This document shows positions 27,394-35,632 of a stretch of DNA of 64,000 nucleotides, piece by piece. The translations under genes were made by a program, and so were the position numbers. Every line of letters begins with the position of its first letter. Position 1 is the first letter of the stretch. Source of the DNA: Blastocatellia bacterium UBA7656 (GTDB lineage: Bacteria > Acidobacteriota > Blastocatellia > UBA7656); the NCBI GenBank assembly GCA_002483445.1, contig DLHY01000007.1:163737-227736 (forward strand). Reading direction: 5' to 3'. The notes beneath the pieces were generated by a model. That model worked only from the letters and a program-made list of their open reading frames with translations. It was not told the DNA's origin and did not search any database.

Positions 27394-28077
27394 ATGAGAG
27401 TTAGAGTGATGGTCGCTCTTGGCCTCGCCCTGGCGGTTTCGCTGGCGAGCGGCTGCGCGACCAAAAAATACGTTCGCAACCGGGTCAACGAGCGCGCCAC
27501 TCCGCTCGAAAACCGGACGGGCGAGCTTGAAGAAACCTCGCGCCGCAACACTCAGGATATCAGCCGACTTTCGCGCGAAGTCGAAGACGTTCGCCTCAGA
27601 GCCGACCGCGCGCAGGAGTCAGCCGACCGCGCCTCAGCTTCAGCCGAGCAGGCCAATACCCGAGTCAACGGCGTCGAGCAATCCATCACCACCTTGAGAT
27701 CGAACCTCGACAAGTTCACCGTGCAAAAGACCGTGACCGTTTTGTTCGAGGTGGGCAAATCCGACCTGCTGCCTGAATCGATGGCTTCGCTCGACGAGCT
27801 TGCGGGTCAGATCAAGGATCGCAACGGATTTCTGATCGAGATCGAAGGCTACGCTTCAGCCGAAGGCGATCCGAAAAAGAACGACATTCTGAGTCAGGCT
27901 CGCTCGGAAGCCGTGCGTCGCTATCTGGCCGAACGTCACAACGTTCCGCTGTTTCGAATGTCGCTTCTCGGATTCGGCACCGCCCGCCCTGTGGCTGACA
28001 ACGCGACCGAAGAAGGCCGCACGCGGAATCGTCGCGTCGAAATCCGGCTGCTCACTAATAACGCTGTGAGCCAGTAG
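27394..28077 (+). CDS. OmpA/Pal-type peptidoglycan-associated lipoprotein
   Basis: The ATG at 27394 with GGAGGAG upstream gives a 227-residue lipoprotein: the lipobox LASGC near residue 22 marks the lipidated cysteine. Residues about 45-115 form a long coiled coil with Ala-rich heptads (RADRAQESADRASASAEQAN). The C-terminal domain is OmpA-like: VLFEVGKSDLLPESMASLDEL, IEIEGYASAEGDPKKNDILS, and NRRVEIRLL, the peptidoglycan-binding fold. It should tether the outer membrane to the cell wall. Confidence 0.9.
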   Translation: MRVRVMVALGLALAVSLASGCATKKYVRNRVNERATPLENRTGELEETSRRNTQDISRLSREVEDVRLRADRAQESADRASASAEQANTRVNGVEQSITTLRSNLDKFTVQKTVTVLFEVGKSDLLPESMASLDELAGQIKDRNGFLIEIEGYASAEGDPKKNDILSQARSEAVRRYLAERHNVPLFRMSLLGFGTARPVADNATEEGRTRNRRVEIRLLTNNAVSQ

Positions 28078-28078
28078 A

Positions 28079-28192
28079 GAGGAGTGGGAGGGAATGAATG
28101 GGAGAGTGGGTGAGTGGGAGATGAAGAATCATCGCTCCCCTTCTCCTAATCTTCCATTCCCCCACTCTCCCATTCCCCCACTCTCCTATTCT
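28079..28192. repeat. Palindromic tandem-unit array (GGGAGAGTGGG family) before a PfkB gene
   Basis: The left arm (28079-28122) holds GAATGGGAGAGTGGGTGAGTGGG-like units and the right arm (about 28134-28192) the complementary CCACTCTCCCATTCC units. It begins one base after the OmpA-like stop and ends five bases before the next ATG. Confidence 0.9.
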
Positions 28193-28197
28193 TCTTT

Positions 28198-29127
28198 ATG
28201 GAATTTGGAATCGACCTGCCACACGGCAAGCCTTACGACGCGGTCGCGTTGGGCCTCAACGCCCTCGATCACCTCGTAGTCGTTCCTCATTATCCTGAAT
28301 TCAACACCAAGATTCCTTTTCTCTCACATACGGTCGCGCCCGGCGGGCAGGCGGCAACCGCTATGGTCGCGCTTGCGCGTCTTGGTTTGCGCGCTCGCTA
28401 CATAGGAAAGGTGGGCGATGATGATTTCGGTCGCGTTCAGATTCAATCGCTCCTGTCTGAAGGAGTCGAAGCGAGCGGCGTAGGTATCGTCGAAGGCGCG
28501 CAGAGTCAAAGCGCGTTCATCATCATCGACCGCGAGAGCGGCGAAAGAACCATACTGTGGCATCGCGATGATCGCTTGACTGTAACGGCTGATGAAGTGG
28601 ATCGCGAAATGGTGACATCCGCCCGCGCGCTTCACCTTGACGGGCATGACGTTGAGGCTTCAATCCAAGCGGCGAGGTTTGCGCGAGAGGCCGGTATTCC
28701 GGTCGTGATCGATATCGATAATCTCTATCCCGGCGCTGAAGAGTTACTGCCGCTCGTTGATTTTCTCATCTCTTCGAGCAGCTTTCCCGAACGGCTTACG
28801 GGCGAACGTGACCTGAAAGTTGCGTTGAAAATAATACACGAGCAGACCGGCTCGTTGTTCGTAGCGGCGACGATGGGAGTCGAAGGAGTGATGGCTTATT
28901 TTCGCGGCCAGTATTTTCATTCGCCCGCTTTCAAGGTCGAATGCCGCGACACTACGGGCGCGGGAGACGCATTTCACGGCGGATTCATTTACGGACTGCT
29001 TGCGGGTTATTCGGTCGAAGCCACTTTGAGATTCGCCAATGCGGTTGCCGCCCTCAAGTGCCGCGCGCTCGGAGGCCGCACTTCCCTGCCCTCAAGGGAT
29101 GAAGTGAACGCCCTTCTGGCATCATAG
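28198..29127 (+). CDS. PfkB-family carbohydrate kinase
   Basis: This ribokinase-fold sugar kinase (309 residues) shows the substrate-side glycines in TVAPGGQAATAMVALARLG, GKVGDDDFG, and the catalytic C-terminal signature DTTGAGDAFHGGFIYGLL with its base Asp and anion hole. The phosphoryl acceptor (ribose, fructose, adenosine or other) cannot be deduced. The start directly follows a repeat array and has no Shine-Dalgarno; a signal is absent, so it is cytosolic. No sugar transporter is nearby. Confidence 0.9.
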   Translation: MEFGIDLPHGKPYDAVALGLNALDHLVVVPHYPEFNTKIPFLSHTVAPGGQAATAMVALARLGLRARYIGKVGDDDFGRVQIQSLLSEGVEASGVGIVEGAQSQSAFIIIDRESGERTILWHRDDRLTVTADEVDREMVTSARALHLDGHDVEASIQAARFAREAGIPVVIDIDNLYPGAEELLPLVDFLISSSSFPERLTGERDLKVALKIIHEQTGSLFVAATMGVEGVMAYFRGQYFHSPAFKVECRDTTGAGDAFHGGFIYGLLAGYSVEATLRFANAVAALKCRALGGRTSLPSRDEVNALLAS

Positions 29128-29279
29128 ACCATTTCAATCATCAGACATCTTCGCGCGCTGGCATGATAAGGATAAAAGTATATGACTCGATCAATTTCCT
29201 TGTTTCGCCAACAGGATTTCAGGAGAGATTTTTCGCCTCTTCTCCTCTTTTTTCAGGATCGCTCGAATATGAGATGTTG

Positions 29280-30527
29280 CTACGCCTGCGCGTCTGCCTG
29301 ATCAAACTCGGTGATTATAGAATCGAGCATTTTAACAACCGTCTCGCGATCAAAGCTCAATCCGATCATCGTAAGCAAAGTTCGCTGTCGCGCGAAGCCT
29401 CTTATCTCCTCAAGCAGCAAGCGACAAAACGCCGTGACGACTTCCGGGTCGAATTGTTTGCCCGCCTGATGGCGAAGGTCTGCAAGCGCCTGATCGAGCG
29501 GAAGGCGAGCGCGATAAGGCCGGTCGGTCATCATCGCGTCGAATGAATCGGCGAGGGTCACGATCTTCGACCCCACAGGAATCTCTTCGCCGACGAGTCC
29601 CTGTGGATAGCCCTTCCCGTCGACTCGTTCGTGATGGCATTTCGTCAGGTAGGCGATCTCTTTCCACGGCTGGCGTATGTGCGAAAGTATCTCGTAGCCT
29701 GTGGTGACGTGACGATTGAGTTCGCGATATTCGCGTTCCGTCAGCGGGCGCGGGTTGTTGATGATCGCGCGCTCGACGACTATCTTGCCGATGTCGTGCA
29801 GGTAGGCGGCGACGGCTATGTGTTCAAGCTCCGCGCCGGTCATTCCCATCTGGCGAGCTATGGCTTCGGCGTATTTCGCGACGCGATGCGAATGCCCGCT
29901 CGTGTAAGAGTCTTTCAAATCGATTGCCGCGCCGAATGCTTTCACTGTGTCGTGATAAAGCTGTCGCATCTCGCGATACAATCGGCGATTGTCTTCCGCC
30001 TTGCTCTTGAGCCGCAGAAGCAGACGATGATTATAGATCGCTATTCCGATGTGGCGCGCGATGGTTTCGATTATAGCGAGGTCGTCGTCGTCGTAATCCG
30101 CACGGGAGAATTTCTCCGACAAAAAGATCATTCCCACGAACTGGCCTCGCGTTACCATCGGCACGACCTGATGGGCGTGCAGTCGGCGAAATAATTCATC
30201 GTTGCGGCGGATGAACTGAGAGAATCCGTTTCTCTCCGCTTTGACTATGACGGGTCGGGAGCGCGATTTGAACCGTTCGACCTCATCGCGACCGAGCGCG
30301 ATTCTTTCATCCACTACGCCTGAGATTCCTTTTGCGGCGATGATGCGCGCTTCGCGAGGACGAGCGGAATACTGGGCAATCGCGCCTTTCGGAATGGCCA
30401 GCGTTCCCAGAATGGTGTGAAGCGACGTGCGCACTATTTCTTCGAAGTCGTGCGTGGAAGTGATCTCCGCGCCTAGCTCAGTGAGCGAGCCGAGATTGTG
30501 CAGCAATTTTCTGAGGGCAAGTTTCAT
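29280..30527 (-). CDS. GAF-HD-GYP protein, cyclic-di-GMP phosphodiesterase
   Basis: Residues about 20-170 form a GAF sensory domain. The HD-GYP domain follows: DLKDSYTSGHSHRVAKYA, HDIGK (244-248), NRHVTTGYEIL, and HHERVDGKGYP (298-308) containing the GYP motif. All expected metal ligands are present, so it should hydrolyse cyclic-di-GMP. It is the last gene of a minus-strand run starting with a diguanylate cyclase, so synthesis and breakdown are encoded together. Confidence 0.92.
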   Translation of the reverse strand: MKLALRKLLHNLGSLTELGAEITSTHDFEEIVRTSLHTILGTLAIPKGAIAQYSARPREARIIAAKGISGVVDERIALGRDEVERFKSRSRPVIVKAERNGFSQFIRRNDELFRRLHAHQVVPMVTRGQFVGMIFLSEKFSRADYDDDDLAIIETIARHIGIAIYNHRLLLRLKSKAEDNRRLYREMRQLYHDTVKAFGAAIDLKDSYTSGHSHRVAKYAEAIARQMGMTGAELEHIAVAAYLHDIGKIVVERAIINNPRPLTEREYRELNRHVTTGYEILSHIRQPWKEIAYLTKCHHERVDGKGYPQGLVGEEIPVGSKIVTLADSFDAMMTDRPYRARLPLDQALADLRHQAGKQFDPEVVTAFCRLLLEEIRGFARQRTLLTMIGLSFDRETVVKMLDSIITEFDQADAQA

Positions 30528-30550
30528 AATTGATTTTCCTCGGAACCTGT

Positions 30551-30573
30551 ACGACGGGCTGCCAGCCTGTCGT
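30551..30573. repeat. Short palindromic element between STAS and HD-GYP genes
   Basis: ACGACGGGCTG and CAGCCTGTCGT form an 11-base stem with one G-T pair and a minimal loop. It resembles a REP-like intergenic palindrome or an mRNA processing hairpin. Confidence 0.5.
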
Positions 30574-30632
30574 ATGTTTTCACCATTTCAGCGCGCAAAC
30601 AGGCTGACCGACGGTTCTACATCAACGCCTCC

Positions 30633-30989
30633 TCACACGGCTGATCTGAGCTTCTCAATCGCGTCTTCTTCCGTGTCTTCGATTCTCAGTTCCGCAAGCA
30701 GGCCAAGCACTTCGAACAACTCGCGCGAGGCCGAGTTGAGATTGGAAACAACCAGCATTGCGCGAGCGTCGTTCATCGCCTCGACGACTCCGAGTAGTAT
30801 CGAGATGCCGACGCTGTTGATCAATTCGGTTTCCTCGAAATTGATCACTACCTGACGGATGCCTTCGGCCAGAAGCTCGCGGCAGCGGATTTCTATGTTT
30901 TCGCCCCTGAGTTGATTGAGGTAATGGCCGGGGTACAAAACAGCCACTCCATCGACGACCTTCTCTCTGATTTCGACGGCGGTTATCAT
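30633..30989 (-). CDS. STAS-domain anti-sigma factor antagonist
   Basis: The 118-residue protein is a single STAS domain of the SpoIIAA/RsbV type. The phosphorylatable serine region is ETELINSVGISILLG, with Ser following Asn where many family members have DxSG; the ser-gly register is conserved. In partner switching, a kinase of the RsbW type phosphorylates this serine and controls binding. The upstream gene on the same strand ends in just such a kinase domain, which makes a functional pair likely. Confidence 0.88.
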   Translation of the reverse strand: MITAVEIREKVVDGVAVLYPGHYLNQLRGENIEIRCRELLAEGIRQVVINFEETELINSVGISILLGVVEAMNDARAMLVVSNLNSASRELFEVLGLLAELRIEDTEEDAIEKLRSAV

Positions 30990-31115
30990 CAGCGGTCCCC
31001 CTCAAGACACACTGACGGGCGCGGATTTTGTCAACGCCCGCAGCCCGATCCAATGTATTCAGTTTTGCGCTTTTGTTCGGGGCCGAATCTTTTCGCCTGA
31101 GTTCGAGGCGTCCTG

Positions 31116-33395
31116 CTACTGAGTGCGACGTTTCAAAAACTTGGTCATTACCAACACCGTCCCGTCGTCGGTGCGCTCGAATCCAACTTCATCCATCAGC
31201 GCGCGAATGATCTGCAATCCGCGCCCGCGCCCTCCCCTCACAGCCGATGCGGCAGGCGCGTTGCCGTTCATCCATCCGGCGACGTTGCCTTTGTTAGATA
31301 CGCTTATAGTCAATCGATCATCTTCGAGAGTGAATCGCTGATAAATCCTGCGGTCGGGGCTGTCACTGTGTTCGGCGGCGTTGATGCACGCTTCTATAAG
31401 CGAGGTCTTTATCTGATTGATCGCTTCCTGATCGAAATCCGCGCCGCGAGCTATCTGCTCGACTGTGCGGGCGGCGATCAGTTCCGCTTCATCTTCGATG
31501 GGAATGACAAGCTCGAATTCGCTCGCCGGTTTTCTTTCGACTTCCTCTGCGGCGAGCTTCACCAGATAATCATGCAGCAGATCGAGTTGCGCGTAAGTCG
31601 AGCGATGAGCGCGCATCGAACTGAGCCTTTCGGATGCGCCCTCGGTGAATCCTTCTTTGCTTATGTACCATCGCACCACGGGAAGATGCGCGTGTTCGCG
31701 GGCGGATGATTCCAGGCGATGATCTATGCGAGTGAGCGATTCGACATCGACCGGCTCTTTGGAGTTGATGAGCGCGATCAGCCACAGCACTTCATTCGCG
31801 TCGCTGTAGATTCCTCCGTCAAATCCCGTGGCGGTGAACAATCGCCCGCCCGACTGTTCGCTTACGCTTATGTTGTTGACGGAAACTATCTGCGGCAATC
31901 TCACGCGCTCCTGTTCTTCATCCAGAGCGCGACGCGTCTGCACGCGGCTCGAACTGCGATAGCGCGTTTCGAAGATCGCCTGATCAAAAAGGCTGGCGGG
32001 CGCGCTTTGAAAATCGAAACGCGAAAGCACCTCGACCATCTGCGCTTCGATTGCGCGGTTGTAGCGCGACATCATCAATCGATATGAGTGCTTGAGCTTT
32101 TCGCCGAGAAGCGATTCGCCCGCGACGGGTCGGCGCGCGCCTGCTATCTCGTGCCGATAAACCGAGCGAACATAATCGGCAAGCACGGGGTCGGGAGAAG
32201 CGTTGACGAATCCATAACTGATTTCGAGTAACTCTCGCGCGTGCAATCGCTGAAGCACAGGTTCGGCATCTATCGAAAATTCGCTCATTCGCTCGATCAC
32301 GGCTTCTATCGGCACCGAGTCTCTGGCTTCGACGGCAAGCTGAAGAGCTTCGAGCGCAGCGCGCCGCGAGCGACTGTCCGGGGCCACGTCTCTGAGTACC
32401 GCGCCGAGATAATGACAGATTCTCCCGCTCGTGACTTCCGCCGTGTAGACGCGCTCGAATTCCATGAAAGTCCTGAGTCGCGCTCGCTGCGAAGCGGAAG
32501 AATCGAGCAGAGCGCGAATGTAGAAGAGGTCGTAATTGAGTTGTTGAATCATCAACTCGATGGTTGAATCCGAAGTCTCTAGGCGGAGCCGCGCGGCAGT
32601 CTTTTCTATCATCTGCTCGATATGCTCCTGAGACATAGGCGCGATGCGAATCATTTCGAGCCGGTCGAATAATTCTTCGTCAGCGGGGATAAGCTCGATT
32701 GTCGGGCGTCGCAATCCGCAAAGCAGATAGGTCGCCGACTGACCTGCGGAGTCTCGCGCGGCGAGCGAGCGGATGAATTCGGTATGCACCTGACGCGCGC
32801 AGTCATTGTTTTCCGCGAGCAGATGAAAATTATCGATCATCACGAAAGGCGAAATCTGAGCGCGGGCCGAAGCGACTGCCGGAGATGAAAGCGCGCATCG
32901 CACCATCAAAGCGGCGTCGTTGGATTCAAGGGCGCGAGTGAAAGAATCGATCAGCCCTCTGACCCAGAGGTAATCTTCGGGCGCGGCTGCGCGAGCTATC
33001 ACATCCAAAGGTTCATCCGCGAGGCTGATCAGGCGAGGGTCATCGCGGCGGAAGGCGATGAACTGGGCGAGCGTCTGCGAAAGATAATCGCGGGCGAATC
33101 GCTCGGCTCGGCGGCAAGGCTCGCGGAAAGAGTAGTAAATCGGCACGACCTCGCTGCCTTCGTTGAACAGGCGATCAAAAACTTTTCTGAGGAGTTCTGT
33201 TTTTCCGACGCGGGGCGGGCCAAGTACGAGAGCATTCGAAGTGCGGCGAAGGGCAGGTTCTTCCTGCGGCGCGGGGCGCCGGACTTGCGCGGTGGCAAGA
33301 TGATAGAGCCGCATCAACTCAACTACGCGGTCGAAGAACTCATCGTCGGGTAGTCGGCTCAACACCTGCCTCGGATCAATGTCGCTCATTATCAA
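31116..33395 (-). CDS. AAA ATPase fused to RsbW-like serine kinase domain
   Basis: The 759-residue protein begins with a P-loop ATPase: Walker A LGPPRVGKTE (about 58-67) and Walker B SPFVMIDNFHLL (about 195-207), resembling STAND/ORC-type ATPases. A middle region of winged-helix and helical character follows. The last 140 residues are a GHKL domain: N-box SLIEACINAAEHS and G-box GGRGRGLQIIRALMDEVG, as in RsbW/SpoIIAB anti-sigma kinases. It overlaps the upstream diguanylate cyclase gene by four bases. The fusion suggests ATP-gated control of a STAS partner encoded next. Confidence 0.85.
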   Translation of the reverse strand: MIMSDIDPRQVLSRLPDDEFFDRVVELMRLYHLATAQVRRPAPQEEPALRRTSNALVLGPPRVGKTELLRKVFDRLFNEGSEVVPIYYSFREPCRRAERFARDYLSQTLAQFIAFRRDDPRLISLADEPLDVIARAAAPEDYLWVRGLIDSFTRALESNDAALMVRCALSSPAVASARAQISPFVMIDNFHLLAENNDCARQVHTEFIRSLAARDSAGQSATYLLCGLRRPTIELIPADEELFDRLEMIRIAPMSQEHIEQMIEKTAARLRLETSDSTIELMIQQLNYDLFYIRALLDSSASQRARLRTFMEFERVYTAEVTSGRICHYLGAVLRDVAPDSRSRRAALEALQLAVEARDSVPIEAVIERMSEFSIDAEPVLQRLHARELLEISYGFVNASPDPVLADYVRSVYRHEIAGARRPVAGESLLGEKLKHSYRLMMSRYNRAIEAQMVEVLSRFDFQSAPASLFDQAIFETRYRSSSRVQTRRALDEEQERVRLPQIVSVNNISVSEQSGGRLFTATGFDGGIYSDANEVLWLIALINSKEPVDVESLTRIDHRLESSAREHAHLPVVRWYISKEGFTEGASERLSSMRAHRSTYAQLDLLHDYLVKLAAEEVERKPASEFELVIPIEDEAELIAARTVEQIARGADFDQEAINQIKTSLIEACINAAEHSDSPDRRIYQRFTLEDDRLTISVSNKGNVAGWMNGNAPAASAVRGGRGRGLQIIRALMDEVGFERTDDGTVLVMTKFLKRRTQ

Positions 33396-35101
33396 TCTAT
33401 GCTTCGCTGCCTTGCGACGGCGGCTTCTTCATAAACCACTACGCAGTTGCGACCCAGAGTCTTGGCTTTATAAAGAGCGCGGTCGGCGGTCTCGATGATG
33501 GCCAGGGGGCTTTGCCTTGAGGGGCTGAAAGAAGAAACGCCAATGGAGAAGGTCACCTGTCCCATCAGCGAGCCGTCGTCGGACTGAATTTCCATCCGGC
33601 TTACATTCTCGCGGACGCGCTCGGCTATTCGCTCGGCGTCGGCGAGATCGGTTTCAGGAAGGACTATGCAGAACTCGTCGCCCGCAAATCGCGCAGCCAT
33701 ATCGATGGAGCGGACGCATCGGCGCAGCAGTTGAGCGGCTTTCACCAATATGGCGTCGGCGTTGGTGTGGCCGTAGAGGTCGTTGTAACGCTTGAAGTGA
33801 TCGACATCGATGAGCATGAAAGAGAGAGGCGTGCCATATCGCTTGCTTCGCTCGACTTCTTCAAAAAGTCTCTCTTCGAGATATCGACGGTTGGGAAGAG
33901 ATGTCAGCGGATCGGTCAGAGACATTCTCTGATAGGCTTCGGCCTTGCGATGCCATTCGGTTCTCTCGACTATCAAAGCCAGATGTGGAGCCATTATTTC
34001 GACGAGCGAAAGATCGTCGCTCGTAAACGGAGACCCGTCCACGCGGTCTGTGAGATTCACAACTCCGACTTTTCTCGCTCCCAGAGTGATTGGAAAGCTT
34101 ATGAATGATTTTGTTTTATAAGAGTGCCGCCCGGACTGAGGCACGCGGGCGTCTGTGTCTGCGTGGCGGACGATGAGCGGGATGCCGCTTGCCAGCACTG
34201 ATCCGGCGACTCCTTCGCCCAGATGAAGACGAACGGGGACGGCGGCCTGAAAATCGGCTCCCACAGCCGCTTCCAGGACGAGTTCTTCCGCCTTGTCATC
34301 GAAGATCATCAGCGAGCTTCGCTCCGTTTTCATGATCTCGCAGAGCTTTTCCATAACCGCGATATAAACCGTCTGTGAATCGAGGCTGGAGGCGATTGAG
34401 CGGAGGAACTCGAAGAATTGAGATGTGGCGCGGTTCTTCGATTCGAGTTGATCCGACAGCCTTATGATCTCAAGATGCGCATCGAGCAGATCAGGCGAAG
34501 CCTCCGATTGCTCATCAAGTTCAGGAGCAGGGCCGTTATGAGTGCTGATCTGAAAATGGCTCTCGGCGGCGGAGACGACCAGTTGACCGGCTTCGCGCAG
34601 TTCCCTCGAATCGAGGAACTTCACGTTTCTCAAACCCTCGCCCGTAGCGACCGCCGCAAGGTCGTTATAGCGCGTGAGAAACTGCGAGTATTCAGCCGTC
34701 GAAGTGAAAGCCCTTCCTCCCAGCACGACCAGATTCTGCTTATCGACTTTTATGGGAGCAGCGAAGCAATGCAATCCGGCGTGGCAGCGAAACTCGATGG
34801 GGCGGCCTTCCGCAACCGCATTGCTGTAGGCTTTGGCGCAATCGGCAAAACACAATCGCGAATGCTCCGCAGAGACGCGCATTGATTGACATACGCTGTT
34901 GTCGTTTTCTATTCGTCCGACTACAGCGCCATCGCGGCTGAGGGTGGTCAACGCGATGCCGTTCTTTTCGGCAAGCGAGCGTTGAAGGCGCAGCCACGCG
35001 GCAAGCGAGCTTTGAGATTGCGCTTCAGCTTTCGGCTCTATGGTATCGGGGGTAAGTTGTTCGCTCAAGAGTTTTTCGAGCCTGTGGCTCTTTCCCTCCA
35101 A
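33392..35101 (-). CDS. PocR-GAF-GGDEF diguanylate cyclase
   Basis: The N-terminus (about 30-185) is a PocR-type sensory domain with C84xxxC88 and C106-HAGLHC-112. A GAF domain spans about 235-380, then GGDEF: DPLTSLPNRRYL, IDVDHFKRYND, and AGDEF (473-477), in which the first Gly is Ala. An intact inhibitory site RSID (464-467) lies five residues before it, the normal spacing. Cyclase activity is probable because AGDEF proteins can be active, but unproven. The longest start is TTG at 35101; no good Shine-Dalgarno is visible. It leads a four-gene minus-strand run. Confidence 0.88.
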   Translation of the reverse strand: MEGKSHRLEKLLSEQLTPDTIEPKAEAQSQSSLAAWLRLQRSLAEKNGIALTTLSRDGAVVGRIENDNSVCQSMRVSAEHSRLCFADCAKAYSNAVAEGRPIEFRCHAGLHCFAAPIKVDKQNLVVLGGRAFTSTAEYSQFLTRYNDLAAVATGEGLRNVKFLDSRELREAGQLVVSAAESHFQISTHNGPAPELDEQSEASPDLLDAHLEIIRLSDQLESKNRATSQFFEFLRSIASSLDSQTVYIAVMEKLCEIMKTERSSLMIFDDKAEELVLEAAVGADFQAAVPVRLHLGEGVAGSVLASGIPLIVRHADTDARVPQSGRHSYKTKSFISFPITLGARKVGVVNLTDRVDGSPFTSDDLSLVEIMAPHLALIVERTEWHRKAEAYQRMSLTDPLTSLPNRRYLEERLFEEVERSKRYGTPLSFMLIDVDHFKRYNDLYGHTNADAILVKAAQLLRRCVRSIDMAARFAGDEFCIVLPETDLADAERIAERVRENVSRMEIQSDDGSLMGQVTFSIGVSSFSPSRQSPLAIIETADRALYKAKTLGRNCVVVYEEAAVARQRSID

Positions 35102-35127
35102 TACAAAAATGCTGGATTGAAAAGGGC

Positions 35128-35133
35128 ATTATA
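35128..35133 (-). promoter_or_regulatory. Possible -10 box of the signalling operon
   Basis: On the minus strand TATAAT lies about 27 bases upstream of the TTG start of the PocR-GAF-GGDEF gene. No convincing -35 is present at 17 bases. Confidence 0.35.
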
Positions 35134-35333
35134 CCCCATTCGCTCCAATCCGAATTATAATTCTGTTTAGGTAAACCTCAGGGCCACGCTCTTACCTGCA
35201 CGAGAGCTTTTCGACGCTCGAAAAACTATCACAGACTCAACCGGTTTGCAATAGAAACTTCATGTAAGTTCTCAAGTATCTCATATCGAAAGTCTTGTTT
35301 CCGAAGCCCTCAGAACGAAAAGGCAGAAGCGCA

Positions 35334-35349
35334 CTATTTTGTAAAATAG
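35334..35349. promoter_or_regulatory. Perfect AT-rich palindrome in a divergent promoter gap
   Basis: CTATTTT-GT-AAAATAG has perfect seven-base arms and lies in the gap between divergent regulators, about 45 bases before a predicted promoter. It could be an operator. Apart from this and the predicted promoters, I see no gene in 35102-35632. Confidence 0.35.
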
Positions 35350-35395
35350 CCATTGAGCAGATAAGTCCAGCGATTTTGGTGAGATGACAATGTGC

Positions 35396-35424
35396 TTGCT
35401 AAGGGGGCGGCATTGGCATACAAT
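35396..35424 (+). promoter_or_regulatory. Predicted sigma-70 promoter upstream of the NtrC-type regulator
   Basis: TTGCTA (35396-35401) and TACAAT (35419-35424) are separated by 17 bases. This leaves a leader of about 200 bases before the start at 35633. Confidence 0.4.
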
Positions 35425-35632
35425 GCGAGCCGCCGATAACGCTTCCCCATATTGGCAAGGTCTTCTCAGCAACTATCAAAGTAAGAAACTCTCGCGCAGG
35501 GCCATCGCCTTGCGTCAAGACCAGAAACATCTGCTGGTGTGAAAAGGCACAACATCGTTTTCCGGTTTGGGGCGATATTCCACAGTAGAAAACTGTCAGA
35601 GGTTATAAACTTCGGCTAAATGGTGATTCTAT

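Noticed and set aside
35413..35427. Sigma-54 promoter (TGGCA...TGC) before the NtrC-type gene
   Set aside because: The GG-to-GC spacing is too short for a -24/-12 promoter; the sequence fits a sigma-70 -10 better.
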